From Clarkia xantiana subsp. parviflora (taxonomy: Eukaryota; Streptophyta; Magnoliopsida; Myrtales; Onagraceae): 64,000 nucleotides of DNA. Both the position numbers and the translations under genes were made by a program. Position 1 is the stretch's first letter. Each line of letters starts with the position of its first letter. The notes beneath the pieces are model-generated. The model was not told where the DNA came from. It saw only the letters and a program-made list of their open reading frames with translations, and made no database searches. The stretch spans positions 5,157,834 through 5,221,833 of the forward strand of contig JAPTYO010000023.1 in NCBI GenBank assembly GCA_036873135.1. The letters run 5' to 3'. Shown here one piece after another: positions 12,014 to 23,980 of the stretch.

Positions 12014-12982
12014 TCATGTCTGGGTGTGGGTGGGTTGTGGTACTCCGGTGAAGACGGGGTTATTATCGGTCGGCGGCTGGTGAGTAGACCTTTCCTCGGA
12101 CGAGTGGGCGTAAGGCTGGGCGTCGGCTATATTAATATGGGTGGTCGTCGTCTCGTGGTTCGGTGTAGCTCGGGGGGTCGGTTGAATAGTTTCTCTCCCA
12201 GGTGTGTTGAAGTAAGGGTATTCTCGCCATAGTATCGAGTTCATTAGAGGTCCCCTGCTCGCCTGATTAATTGTTGCATACATTCTCCCACGGGGGCCTC
12301 TAATGGCTAGTAGGCCATCTTGGGAGTCAACATCATCCAGCATGGCATTTAGTTGGAGGTCAACAGCCTCACTGGGAGTGTTGCATGTGAATCTATTGTG
12401 GCCAAAGAAACCGCAACGGTGGCACGGGTGTCCACTCCGGTAAGAGATATGTATTGTGCGAGTGTCATGTCCGTCGCGGATCCCTATAGCGGGCAGCATC
12501 GGTCGATCGTAGTTCATGTATACTATGGCCCTAGGAAAAGGGTTATCCCAAGGTTTACCGTCGTTAAATTCCAGGTCTATGAGGTCTCCGACAACCCAAG
12601 CAAGGTGAGATACCAGTGCTCGGGTAGTGAGTTGGCGAGGAATCTTCCGGAACTCTATCCAGGTAGAAACCCGCGTGAAGTCCAGAAATCTTGACTGATC
12701 AGTGGGAGAACTTGGTCGGAGGACCAGGAGAGCATTGTGGATGTTGAATGGAGCATTTTGCATGACCTCCTTCATTTGAGGTTCATCTTTGAACAAGAAA
12801 ACCCACAGGTCGTCTTCTTGTCGCGTCATCTCAGGGAGCTGGTGGATCCTCCAGTTTGACCGAATATAGCGAGAGATGGTTTCCTCCGAATCGCGGCGGT
12901 CCGATTTGACACGACCAACTAGGGAAAATTCCTCGTCGGACATATCATTGCGATGGGAGTTGGGAAGGTCGTTGGCGTTCAT
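12014..12982 (-). pseudogene. LINE ORF1: DUF4283-like plus zinc knuckle
   Basis: A 322-codon frame starting MNANDLPNSHRNDMSDEEFS. Residues about 15-165 resemble the DUF4283 region common in plant LINE ORF1 and gag-like proteins (WVFLFKDEPQMKEVMQNAPF lies within). A zinc knuckle CHRCGFFGHNRFTC (CX2CX4HX4C) follows at about residue 187. ORF1 proteins bind the element RNA. A stop at 12014-12016 separates it from a Pro-rich tail downstream, so the original protein was probably longer. Confidence 0.85.
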
Positions 12983-13345
12983 GGCGGCTGAGATTACGGG
13001 AGATGGAGGTGGTCTGGGCGGTCATAGGTGACTGTTGAAAGTTTGGAACCATTTGCTTCTAGGTTTCATTATCATCAGGGGGAGTAATATTGCATATCCT
13101 GGGGGGCGATTCGTGTTCATCCATGCAGTCGGTGGAGAGGCGCCACGTCAGTTTTTGGCGGTGGAGTAATTAGCTGGTTGGCCATATGGGTTAGATAGAT
13201 GATGGTATGTTGAGTGGAAGGGTCTCTATCGGCTATTGGCAAAAGGGGTTTTTCGATGAAGATCTTGGGGAATGTGATGGTTGGGATGGGATAGTGAGAG
13301 AACGTTCAGAAGTCAAATAAAAAAACTTGTCTGAGATCTAAACTC

Positions 13346-14179
13346 AATATCCTCCTTATTATATAAAAATATATTTATAGATATTAAATTATATAATATA
13401 TTGTTCATGATATTAAATTTTATAATACATTTTAAAATTTAGAATTCATTTGTAATATGTGATATAATATTGTATATTTTCTAATGTCAAAATCTCTAAA
13501 GATGATTTTAAAAAAAAAATGGGTAAAAAAGAAAAATCGGACAATTTTTAGATAAACTGAGATATCATATAGCTAGCCTTATTTGAGCAGGAAAAAAAAA
13601 AGTGGAGTGCGAGCGGCACACATCATTATCAACTATGTATTTATGTAACATAATATATAATCTAACGATTCAATGTTTCAATTTTTTTTTCCAAAAATTA
13701 AAAAAAATGTGTTATTAGTGGCTACTGGGCGGAGGTTTTAGGTTCAAATTACATTTGAGTGCTATTAATAAAAATATATATATGATCAGCATTTTAATCT
13801 TTGTGGATTAAGTCAATTTGAGTTGGAGTTGTATTAGACTGTAACACTTAAAATAGAAACTAAAAAAATAAACTATGTGAATACTAAATAATCAAAATGA
13901 GGATTATATATATATTCCAAGGAAAAATGAAATGGTTAGTAGTAGCGATCAAATATCCATCCCGTTACGTAATGTTCGGACTCCCTTGCATACGGTTTAT
14001 GGTTTTTTAGACCGGACTTAGTAAACAAGCACCACATCACTGACCTCGTCAATGTAGCCCCCGGCAGCCTAGTATAGTCAAGACTTCGTATTGTTAAGCC
14101 AAATTCTACTCGGCTCCTCAATGTCTGACGCAGTATATCGGCCAGAAGGGACCTAATATTTTAATCAGGTCACCGCGGG
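13346..14179. other. Intergenic, AT-rich then GC-richer
   Basis: 13346-13920 is AT-rich with poly(A) and poly(T) runs and no gene. About 13936-14179 is more GC-rich and holds a 61-codon minus frame with no domain; it may be a remnant of another repeat. Confidence 0.45.
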
Positions 14180-14184
14180 GAGAC

Positions 14185-14774
14185 TGTTGGCATTTGGTGA
14201 ATAGACCGTCATAATAGGAGCCATTTAATAAGAGACCAACAGTTAAGGTAATTGGGTTATGTAAAATTAGGGATTTTGGGCTAGGTCTAAAATCCCAATT
14301 GACTTGAGAGGCCCAAAATTTGGCCTCCCCAATACCTAGGCCGGCTGAACTAGTGATAGTTAAGGAGGTGGGATTTATCCCACCTCCTCTATAAATAGGG
14401 GTTGTTAGGAATTTATTAGAAGCTAATCAATCCTTCTCCTAAGTGTTTAGACCAAAAGAAATCCCTCCCCCTCTCATATATAGTTCGGCCGAACCTTAGG
14501 GTTCTAAGGTGGCAAATTGCTTTGAGCAATTTACCCCAGAGATCCGTCCATGCTAGGAATCGACAAGAGGCTTTGTTGTGGAGACCATTCCGTGTAGGTG
14601 ATTCCTTAACCAGAATCCTTACATGAGCCGTCCAGCGGATTGGAACTCCCCTTGGAGAGCTTGGGACTACAAGAATGCAATTACTGGCATATGCCTCTAT
14701 TCCGCTACGTAACTATATTACTTGGCATGTACATGTGTTATGTTTCTGTAGTATTTATCCCCCTATATCCAACA
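14185..14774 (+). repeat. 5' LTR of copia-1
   Basis: Starts TGTTGG and ends CCAACA. A perfect palindrome (AGGAGGTGGGAT / ATCCCACCTCCT, 2-nt spacer, 14363-14388) sits directly upstream of a TATA box CTATAAATAG (14389-14398). The 590-bp LTR shares motifs such as GTTCGGCCGAACC and GACTTGAGAGGCCCAAAAT with the copia-2 LTR. Confidence 0.92.
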
Positions 14775-14787
14775 GTGGTATCAGAGC

Positions 14788-16811
14788 CTGTGTTAGGGAG
14801 TTCATGATTTTTGATAAATTAGTGTTCTTGAGTTTTTAGTAAAACTGATAATCATGAAATTTAGTGTTTTCGGTAAAATTGATGTTCATGATCTTCAAGA
14901 AAAACGTGACTTTTATCAAAAATCAAACATTGGATTAATGATCTTAGTAAAATTTGATCTTGAAATTTGACCACTAGCCCTAAATTGGTGTTTTGGCCGA
15001 ACAACATGTAGGCTTACAAAGTGATATATTTAATTTCTTAATCCACAAGTAACCTAAGCAATTCGGCCGAACCAAATTTTTAGTGGTGATTAAAATTTTG
15101 GCCGAATTTTGCTAAGTGTATTAGGCCACAATTAGGGCTAGATTCACATGATAATTGTGGACAGAAACTATCAATATATTTTAGCACAATATTATGAATA
15201 CTGATAATATTGATAGTTATTAGTTGCCTAAAGATTGAGAAAATATATTGTTGATAGATTTATATCCCTAATATAGAATCTTGACAATATATATATATAT
15301 ATGCATGTGCCGAATTATGTATATATATATATATATATATATTGTTGATAGATTTATATCCCAAATATAGAATCTTGACAATATATATATATATATATAT
15401 TGTGCAAATATTGGAAATTATATCTATAATGAATATTACTTGGTGGCTAAGTAAAGTTTTTAGTGGATTTTAAAACCCTACATAGCCCACAAGTAATTAT
15501 TTCGGCCGGATCACTAGTAGGTCATAGGCCGATCCAATTTTGCACATCCGGGTTTCGGGTTAACTAACCCGAGAGACCAAAGGGAATCCAAACCGGACTG
15601 AACCAGGTCAACCGAACCGGGTTGGGTTCCACGGGTCAAACCGGAGCGGGTCAACCAATCCGGATTTTCTCAATCGGCCCGACCCATCCGGGTCGGGTCA
15701 GATCGGGTAACTAACGGGTCGAACTAAACCGACCTGGTTTGCGTGAAGGACCGAACCAAATCGAATTCCTATTGAACCGGACCGGTCGGATCGGTTTTCA
15801 CCGGACCGGTCGGACCGAATTGACATGAACCGGACTGTTATGTTCGGACCGACCCGAGTCAAATGAAAATAGGATGGTAAAATTTTAAAATCCAAATGTT
15901 TTTTAACTTTAAAATTACCTACACATCGCGGATAGGTTTGAAATTTTTCACGTTTTAGTAAAACCTGATACATGTTGTCGATTATGGGGATGGATCTCGA
16001 AAATGCATGATCTTGAGACTGAATCGTTTAGTGGGTTGAATTGAAATTTCTTAATTAATTGATATTATTGCATGATTAGAATTGTGTCTTGACTATGTCA
16101 AGCTAGCTGGATATTACATGTTGTGGGCAGAGCCCTGGATTTCAATTAATGAGTTGCTCACTAGGATAGACATGCTGTGATGGTTGTAATTGCTTAGAAT
16201 CCATGTCTAGAAGTTCACATGATTGATATAAGCATGAATTGCAAGTCATCCTCAAATATTTTTAAATCAAAAATCAGTCGTCAAATATGCATGTTTGTTG
16301 TGGAGTGATCACGCATGATGCGTATGCATGAATGTGGAGGATGTAGCTGTATATGATAATTTACTTGGGTAGTAGAATTATATATGCTAGCATGAGTTCC
16401 TCGAAACATTAGACACATGACCCGTATGCATGATGATTGGTGTGTTACTTGGGTGTGGCTATATATTATAATTTGCTTGTGTAGTAGAATTGTGTATGTA
16501 TGCATGAATTCCTCAAAACGTTTTCAAAAGGGCCTTGGGAAAGCCAAGATTGGGTGTATGTTCTTATTCCCATTCTTGTGAGAGCGATCAAACCATTTTA
16601 AAAGACTAATCTATTAGAAAGGAGACGTCAGTAATGTGAACTCTTTCACGGCTTCCTTCTATTGGTTTACTGGTGGTCGGGTTGGTTAGATGTCTGATGA
16701 ATTATTTCTAGTTGCCTTCTATCTCATAGATATCCGATGTATGCAATTATTTTTTAAAATATTGTTGTCTCCCTGATTGTCACATAATTATCAATGTGGG
16801 TTTTAGTATCG
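14788..16811 (+). other. Long leader of copia-1
   Basis: About 2 kb between the primer site and gag, with no gene. It includes a ~70-bp unit repeated at about 15240-15310 and 15340-15410 with TA microsatellites between, and a GC-rich block (15530-15870) built from many CCGGACCGGTCGGACC-like and ACCGAACC-like words. The same layout recurs in copia-2 (about 53315-55400). The 91-codon minus frame at 15698-15973 is a product of the GC-rich repeats. Confidence 0.6.
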
Positions 16812-17681
16812 ATGGCTGCGATTAGCAATGTGATCACCCAAATGAACAAGGGGATCAGATTGAATGGTAACAATTATAAGATCTGGAATAAGCGCGCAAA
16901 GATGGTAATTACTAAAATGAAAGGTTTGGATCATTTGACTACTAAGAAAGTTAGGCCTGAGGGTGACCTCACCGACGAGCAAAGGAAATCCCATGACAAG
17001 TGGGATGCCAAGGACCTTGAAATTCGTTCTGCCTTGATGTCGTTGCTGGAGGATGATATACTCTACGGGTATGATCACCTTGAGTATGCTAAAAACCTAT
17101 GGGATTGTCTTAAAGCAGGGTTTGGTGTTTACACCACAGCCTAGAAGCGGTCATTAAACATCGCTTTAGACTTATATAAGATGAATCATAAGCATACGAT
17201 GAAGGAAAATATCAGACATATGTCTAACATGCTTTCTAAACTCAGAGAGACAGGGGAAACCCTGTTTGATGAACAGAAGAGCCAATGCGTCATTCGCTCT
17301 TTACCCGACTCTTGGAATAGCATGAAAAAGCACATTACCCATGCCACACATCTTGATACCCTCGAGTCCGTAACAGTTCATCTCGAGTTGGAGGAGGATC
17401 GACTCGGGACTAAAAAGCCCAGAGCTGAGATGCATACAGCGTCATCCTCTCTAACTTAGCAGAAGGGTAAGCGCAAGAGAAAGGGCAAAGACCATCAGAA
17501 GAAGGCTAACAAGTCATTTGGTCCAAACAATCAATGAAAGTTCAAACCAAAGCAAGCTGTAGGCAATAATAGGCACAGAAAGCGTGCACGTAGAGAGGAA
17601 TCTCGAACGTGCTTCAGGTGCGGCGTAAAAGGCCACCTGGCAGCTGCCTGTACCAATCCTCCCAAGGTACCCGAGAAATAA
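16812..17681 (+). pseudogene. copia-1 gag (UBN2-like plus zinc knuckle)
   Basis: ATG at 16812 opens MAAISNVITQMNKGIRLNGN. NNYKIWNKRAKMVI and KNLWDCLKAGFG follow, as in copia Gag (UBN2/DUF4219 type). A stop at 17142 splits the frame; it resumes at 17181 with MNHKHTMKENIRHMSNMLSK and then QCVIRSLPDSW. The zinc knuckle CFRCGVKGHLAAAC (17610-17651, CX2CX4HX4C) is intact, but stops at 17457 and 17535 precede it. Gag forms the particle and binds RNA. Confidence 0.85.
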
Positions 17682-18885
17682 TGACGAAAGGCATATATTC
17701 TCTTTAAAATCCTACTTACTCGAAAGTAATTCAATCTCATTTCTGAATTACAGAATCGAGAAGAGGATGGAGCGTAAATGAGGAAGATAATGCCCCAAAA
17801 TATATAGGATTGGACGATCGACCTCTCCTAGCTTGCTTGAACTTTTCTATTTCCATCATTAATGAGTACTCTAATGGTTATAAGTTTCATGGTGAAAACT
17901 TGAACCTTTATAGGGCATTTGTTGAATGCTTGAATTGAGTATCGATAATATATAGATTACCCAACCTTGCGCCGCTTAATCTTATGATTACTGTCCTATA
18001 AATTGCTAATATGAGTGCGACTGATTTAAATTCCTTATTTTTTAGTACTCCATATAATTAATGAATTGTAACGACGAACATGTACGAAACCGATTAAATT
18101 AAATTTATGGAAACGAAACGAAGTTCACTATGGGTTAAACCTAGTAACGAGCGCGACGCGCATGTCCCTCAAGAGACAGGACACATCGTTTCAAAGTACT
18201 TTAAAATGAAGTTTTTGAATGATTTAATGCTGAAAATAAATTTTCTTTGCATGTATATAACTATTTCGGTTTACATAATACTCATACAACTTCTCATTGA
18301 GAATTATGAAACGAGCAAAGGGTGAAAACCCATTGCACGAACCACGACGGGCAAAATCTCGGAAAATGAGTATGCAATGGAATTGATTGTCTGTTAAAAC
18401 GACGATCTGGATATCACTCTAACGAATGAGATTGGCGGAGCATCATAAACACACACTTCCAGGACATGGTCAGTATCATGATATCGCTTACTCAACTTTC
18501 GATCTCCTTCGAGGATGATATGTAGTTGACTGCAAATCATGTGGTGAACCTAGTTCATAGAAAATAAGTTACACGAAACCATATGAGCTCTAAATTGGTA
18601 AAGAGATGGATCTTACCAAGCTGCAAACCTGAGGGTAGCGCAGCACACACGTGTCATCCAATAGCCGATTCGGCTAGTTGGAACCTAGAGGACTGAAAAG
18701 TATCTTTAACGATAATACGAACTCAATGGAAACTTGTTAAGGAAAGCTCTAGAAGATGGTGGCACGGTCGAACATGAAACATTACGTTCCTTGAGGACGA
18801 ATTTCCGACGCTTGGTAATATAGAACATGATGATGATGTTCAGGTCACACTTACTTCGAGTGACAGATTTGAGGCGGAAACACCA
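17682..18885 (+). other. copia-1 segment where protease and integrase would be expected
   Basis: I cannot find the DSG/DTG protease motif, the HHCC zinc finger or the D,D35E integrase core in any plus frame here. A 72-codon frame (18107-18325) carries no recognised domain. Parts (about 18170-18220) are similar to the equivalent gap of copia-2 (about 56590-56640), so the region is shared rather than random filler. Confidence 0.5.
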
Positions 18886-20300
18886 GTGAACGACATGGTA
18901 AATGAGAATGGAGACATTTTCACAATAAATCAAGTGGGAGGATTCAATCCAACCACGCGGATCATTGTTTCTACAGGTGCGAATCAATTGGATCCTGATC
19001 ATCACACTGCTGAACCGTTGGATGAGAATCCTATAATTCGTCAGCTACCTGCTGAAAAAAGTGGGAGTGGTACAACCACCTTGGTTCCTGGTCCTAGTAA
19101 CCATGGAATTAATCTCAGCGGTAGAAACCTGAGACCAATATGTTGTCCAAGAAAAGTTGTAGGAGAAGGTTCAAGCAGCGCTCTTGTTCCCAGTGGGAGT
19201 ATTATTCCGAGTGGGAGCATTGTTCCCAGTGGGAGTGTAGTTCAAAATCAAGATAGGAATAATGAGCTTAGACGAAGTCAAAGGCACCAAACTTCTCCTA
19301 AAAAGTATCCCATCGAAAGAGGTGAATTTTTCACCCTGACTTCGGTTGATGAACCGGTAACGGTTAAACAAGCGTTGATGGACCTCAAGCGAAGGAATGG
19401 AATAAAGCAATGGAAGAAGAGATCGCATCTATGAAAGATAATTCGGTATGGTCGTTAGTTGATTTGCCTGCTAACCACAGAGAAATAGGGCTAAGTGGGT
19501 TCTGAAACTGAAACTCACTGCTGATGGAATGTTAAGCGTTACAAAGCTCGATTAGTCACGAAAGGATATACCCAACATCACGGAGTGGACTTTGATGAGA
19601 CGTACTCACCGACTGTGCGTTACACCACAGTGCGGGCCATCCTGACCTTAGTTGCATGCCTCGATTTGGAGCTGCACCAAATGGATGTTAAGACTGGTTC
19701 CTCCACGGAAACCTGGAGGAAGAGATCTATATGGAGCATTCGGAGGGTTTCATTACCCCTAAAAATGAATGTAAATTTTGTAAGCTCCAAAGATCGATCT
19801 ATGGTAGTAAACAATCATCTCGGGAATGGTACCGCAGGTTCAACGAGGAAATCGTTGGCAACGGATTTGTGAATCTTCACGAGGATCCCTGCGTGTACAC
19901 TAAGACCTATGGGTCAAAGTACGTTATCTTGACGTTGTAAGTCGATGAAATACTTATTTCCGCGAATGGTGTGAGTTCCATGAATGAATCAAATTCCTTG
20001 ATGGCATCTGTATTTGAGATGAAAGACATGGGAGAAGCCACGTACATCCTAGGCATTAAGATTGCTAGGGATCGAGCTGCTCGGAAACTGTGTCTTTCCC
20101 AACAAGCTTATATCAACAAATTGTTGAAAAGGTTTAATCTCCAAGATGCCAAACCCGTGGATACGCTGGTAGTATTTCGGTCGAAGTGCGATGGCCCAAA
20201 AGACGAGGCGGATCGTGAATATATGAAGAGTGCAGAGTACCTCGACATGGTTGGTAGCCTGATGTACGCCATGCAATGCACTCGTCCAGATATCTGTTAA
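18886..20300 (+). pseudogene. copia-1 hinge and reverse transcriptase
   Basis: A hydrophilic hinge frame (18886-19434) with a repeated IPSGSIVPSGS motif leads into RT. Recognisable RT parts include GVDFDETYSPTVRYTTVRAI (near 19580), GSKQSSREWYRRFNEEI, and MKDMGEATYILGIKIARDR (about 20020-20070). The catalytic YVDD box is degraded: LTL, a stop, then VDEIL (about 19930-19950). Several frame changes occur between 19430 and 19960. Confidence 0.85.
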
Positions 20301-20962
20301 GCTGTGGGCTTAGTAGCGCGTTTCCAATCAGACCTTGGATATCCACATTTGCAAGCCATTGAACGAATTATTCAATACCTAAAAGGTACTGCCGACTACG
20401 GACTGTGTTATGGGGGTAAGAAATTAGAATTGTCTGGGTTCAGTGACGCCGGCAATGGTGGCGATCCGGATGATCGTAAGTCCCCCTCAGGTTGAGTATT
20501 TCTCCTTGCTAATGTCGCCATTTCATGGATGAGCAAGAAGCAATCTTGTGTCGCGCTAAATCCAAATTCGTGGCCCTCTCTAAGAATGCACAGGAAGTTG
20601 TCTGGCTTAAACGAGTCTTAACTGCTCTACTTGACGTCGAGGTCGGGAGTAAACCTGTGAGGATTTACTCTGACAGTAAAGCAGCGGTAGCGACAGTTAA
20701 GAATCCGAAGTACCATAGTAGGACGAAACACATTGATGTTAAATATAATTATGTGAAGAGTATGGTAGAAGACAAATTGATCACATTAGAATGCTTATCC
20801 TCTGAGAACATGGTTGCAGACCCATTAAACCCCTACGCAGAGAAGTTTTCGAAAAGCATGTCAAAATGCTTGGACTGCGTAGGGTTTAGGAGGATAGTAT
20901 TGTGTCAAACAACATTTTTTACTATCGAATTCTCCAATTGGAATGGATTGTTTGCAATTTGA
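20301..20962 (+). pseudogene. copia-1 RNase H
   Basis: After a stop at 20298, frames resume with VARFQSDLGYPHLQAIERII and GTADYGLCYGG. The second frame holds VWLKRVLTALLDVEV, IYSDSKAAVATVKNPKYHSR and TKHIDVKYNYVKSMV, the conserved copia RNase H C terminus. The Asp in SDSK is preserved, but the domain spans two frames and is dead. Confidence 0.85.
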
Positions 20963-21980
20963 TTTTATGATCTTACGACGTCATAATGTTTGAATTACAT
21001 CAGATTTTACGGTCTATAAACTAGTCGTTGGAGTGTAAAACCTCCCAATAAAATATGTCATTACATGGGCTCTGTCGTCTTGACGGAGGAGGCACCTCCA
21101 CCATGTCAAGACCGGCTAAGAACCACGGTATTTCGAAAAACCTGGTTAAGCAAAACAGTCATTTGATTTCGAGGTAACATGACATGATCTTGTTTTGCAT
21201 ATTGTCGTGATGAACTCAGTTCATCGGAAACCACATTCTGGGCCATATGAAAATTTGCGGTAGCATATGACATTTTTTCACTCCTGATTACTCAGGTTAT
21301 GCTATCGACGCGCACTTCATACTGTGCGTGTCATGTTCGACCACGGGGTCAAGCTCGGTTGTGCTAGATAGAATCATCGTGATTCAGACGGGCACAAACT
21401 TCTTCACCTTGAGCGTGTGACTGATCCCAGGTGTTTTATGAAGGAGCACTCGAAGTATCCTCACGGACTCAGAACTCATATCTAAGGTCAAGCTCAATAG
21501 TCATTTACAGGTGTACGAACGCAGTGCTAAACAAACCGGCCCAGTGACCACGTTTTACAAACCAGTTGAGTTTGACTAAGGGTGTGAGCTTGGGGATGGT
21601 CAAGTTCACCTGTAATTCTCCGACTCTTGTATTCACTATGTGGTCACCAATCAGATATTAGTTGAAGGTTGTGAATACTTGTGTGGATGCCTTGGAGAAG
21701 TGTTCCTATGTGGAAACTAGGCAATTGGAGAATAACAGTTGACCTAGGATACAGCGTGGCACAGAGATGTATGCAGGTTGATTACAGATTGGGGAATCAA
21801 CGTTACGCGGACGCTACAACACTCTTAACCGATGAGTAGCACGATGTCTGTTGTGTCTGCCGGTCGCACGGCAAACCTCGTATGAACTATTCTGAAGCAA
21901 GGACTGGATCGAAGACTAAATGTTGATGTGTTATTCGACAACATATTAAGAGGCACCCTCCCATTCCGGCGAGTGGGGGC
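20963..21980 (+). other. copia-1 3' untranslated region and polypurine tract
   Basis: About 1 kb between RNase H and the 3' LTR without a credible ORF. It is collinear with 59381-60512 of copia-2; for example, the block around 21610-21740 closely matches 60130-60260. It ends in the purine tract GCGAGTGGGGGC. Confidence 0.6.
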
Positions 21981-22566
21981 TGTTGGCATTTGGTGAATGT
22001 GCCGCCATAATAGGAGCACTTTAAAATGAGACTAACAGCTAAGGTAATTGGGTTATGCACATTAGTGATTTTGTGCTAGGCCTAAAATCCCAATTGACTT
22101 GAGAGGCCCAAAATTGGGCCTCCCCAATACCTTGGCTGGCCGAACTAGTGATAGTTAAGGAGGTGGGATTTATCTCACCTCCTTTATAAATAGGGTTTGT
22201 CAGGCATTTATTAGAAGCTAATCACTCATTCTCCTAAGTGATGAGACCAAAAAAAATCCCTCCCCCTCTCACATATAGTTCGGCCGAACCTTAGGGTTCT
22301 AAGGTGCCAAATTGCTTTGAGCAATTTACCCCAGAGATCCGTCCCTGCTGAATCGACAATAGGCTTTGCTGCGTAGACCATTCTGTGTAGGTGATCCTTA
22401 ACCAAAATCCTTACAGGAATCATCTGGCGGATCGGAACTCCCCTTGAAGATCTTGGGACTACAGGAAAGCAATTACTGGTATGTGCCTCTATTCCGCTGC
22501 GTAACTAGATTACCTGGCATGTACACGTGTTATGTTTCTGTAGTATTTATCCTCCTATATTCAACC
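21981..22566 (+). repeat. 3' LTR of copia-1
   Basis: 586 bp, similar to the 5' LTR over its whole length but with many substitutions and small indels. The final base of the expected CA is changed (TTCAACC). The TATA-adjacent palindrome persists with one changed base. Direct repeat GAGAC follows at 22567. Confidence 0.9.
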
Positions 22567-22671
22567 GAGACGCCCCTAAGGAATTTCAAATCTAGAATTA
22601 TGGAATCAAATCATACGAAAATATGTGTTATTAATCACTAAACCACCACTGGTGGTGGAGGTTTATATTTC

Positions 22672-23252
22672 GGTTAAAGGTACTTTTGATACCACATGTT
22701 TGACCGAATGTGGCTTTTAGTACTGGATGTTTAGTTTTGTATACTTTTGGTACCAAACGTTTGAAAAAATGTGGCTTTTGGTACATCCGTTAGTTGGCCG
22801 TTAAATGACATGTGCAAGTCACGTGATCGACTCTAAACTTTTAATTTTGTTCAGTTTAGCCCCTCAAATATATTCCTAACTTTAATTTTGTTTAACTTAG
22901 TCATAACACTTCAAAACCGGACCCAATTAAACCAATCAAATTCAATTGACATAGCCCCATTTGGGTCAAATTTACCCAATTGGAGATAGGTCCCAATTGG
23001 GTTCAATTTTGAAGCTTTAGGACTAAATTAAACAAAATAAAAGTTATGAATATATTTGAGGGACTAAATTGAACAAAATTAAAAGTTTCGAGTCGATTAC
23101 GTGACTTGCACATGTCATTTAACGGCCAACCAACGGATGTACCAAAAGCCACATTTTTTCAAACGTCTGGTACCAAAAGTATACAAAACTAAACATCCAG
23201 TACTAAAAGCCACGTTCGGTCAAACATGTGGTATAAAAAGTACCTTTAACCC
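22672..23252. mobile_element. Foldback MITE with ~240-bp inverted arms
   Basis: Left arm (GGTTAAAGGTACTTTTGATACC...) and right arm (...AAAAGTACCTTTAACC) are imperfect reverse complements over about 240 bp each. Shared internal words include ATGTGGCTTTTGGTACATCC and AATGACATGTGCAAGTCACG. The spacer (about 22910-23030) contains its own short inverted repeat. No coding content. The transcript would fold into a very long hairpin. Confidence 0.85.
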
Positions 23253-23412
23253 TTTAAATTTTTAATATTCAAATTTGTTTCCTATTCAAGTCTTATAATA
23301 AATGCAAAAAGAACCTACATTGAAAGGCTAGGTAGACCAATTTTAAGATATACAGGCTTTTAAAACCAAAAGACTTAGTATGAAATCCCCTCGATCTTTG
23401 TATTTTTTTTCA

Positions 23413-23635
23413 GGGTTAAATGGTCTTTTGGTACTATGTATTTGACTAAAGTTGACTTTTAGTATCTAAGTCTTTTTTTTAGACTTTTGTATCATACGTT
23501 TGTGTTTTATAGACTTTTAATGTATCCGTTAGTTGACCGTTAAGTACCCATGTGCAAATCAAGTGACATTCCCAGTTTTATTTTTGTTCAATTTAGTCCA
23601 CAATGTTGGCCAAAAAAAAATTAGTCCACAATAAT
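23413..23635. mobile_element. Half copy of the 22672 foldback family
   Basis: Starts GGGTTAAATGGTCTTTTGGTAC and follows the left arm of the 22672 element (TATCCGTTAGTTGACCGTTAA, CATGTGCAAATCAAGTGAC) but lacks the right arm. It is probably truncated. Confidence 0.65.
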
Positions 23636-23732
23636 TATCTCCAACAAACCAATTTTCTTCAGACCACCGCACAAAATCGTCGGAAACCATCCAGGTCCAC
23701 CGGTAACCATCAATTGAAACTTTCTGATTCAT

Positions 23733-23980
23733 GAAGCGCTTAGACTAGCTTTGCAGGAAGGATGGCACCAAATAATAGTCAAATCGGACTCGAAAGAAGC
23801 TACTGAGTCTGCGTCACTACCGAACCGGTTGTGTGATTGGCAGATAAAACACATCGTGGCTAGCATTCGTAAAATGGTGACTGAATTTTCAAGTGTGCGA
23901 TGGAGCTCGATTTCGAGAATGGTTGATGAAGTTGCTAATTAGATTGCTATCAAATCTAGAAAGAGATCGTGTCTTGTCAA
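23733..23980 (+). pseudogene. Orphan LINE RNase H (RVT_3) fragment
   Basis: The frame from 23733 reads EALRLALQEGWHQIIVKSDS and then ICD-type sequence (LCDWQIKHIVASIRKMV, FSSVRWSSISRMVDEVAN) up to a TAG at 23940. This is the RVT_3 RNase H domain of plant LINEs, with the catalytic Glu of EALRLA and Asp of KSDS still visible. No RT lies upstream, so it is a detached 3' piece of a LINE; it also resembles free RVT_3 domain proteins, but it lacks a start and the end of the domain. Confidence 0.75.

Larger units (their letters stand above)
6728..13332 (-). mobile_element. Decayed L1-type non-LTR retrotransposon (LINE)
   Basis: A 6.6-kb LINE read from high to low coordinates: ORF1 (zinc knuckle), then ORF2 with endonuclease, reverse transcriptase and RNase H regions. 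The 3' end carries an oligo(A) tail, seen as T9 at 6728-6736. The whole element is bracketed by a 13-bp duplication, GAGATCTAAGCTC (6715-6727) and GAGATCTAAACTC (13333-13345), with one mismatch. That defines the insertion and shows the 5' end is not grossly truncated. Stops and frameshifts break both ORFs, so it is inactive. G+C is clearly higher than in the surrounding DNA. Confidence 0.93.
14185..22566 (+). mobile_element. Ty1/copia LTR retrotransposon (copia-1), decayed
   Basis: 8.38 kb bounded by LTRs (14185-14774, 21981-22566) and a 5-bp duplication GAGAC (14180-14184, 22567-22571). The primer-binding site TGGTATCAGAGC (14776-14787), complementary to initiator tRNA-Met, follows the 5' LTR. 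A purine tract GCGAGTGGGGGC precedes the 3' LTR. Order: ~2-kb leader, gag with zinc knuckle, a 1.2-kb stretch without recognisable protease or integrase, then RT and RNase H, which is copia order. All coding parts have stops, and the LTRs show many differences, so this is an older insertion. Confidence 0.93.

Noticed and set aside
15698..15973. Minus ORF with repeated Arg-Ser-Asp-Arg-Ser
   Set aside because: Generated by CCGGACCGGTCGGACC-like repeats in the copia-1 leader.
18107..18325. Possible integrase fragment in copia-1
   Set aside because: No HHCC, DDE or pre-integrase motifs; the residues end in a hydrophobic run unlike integrase.
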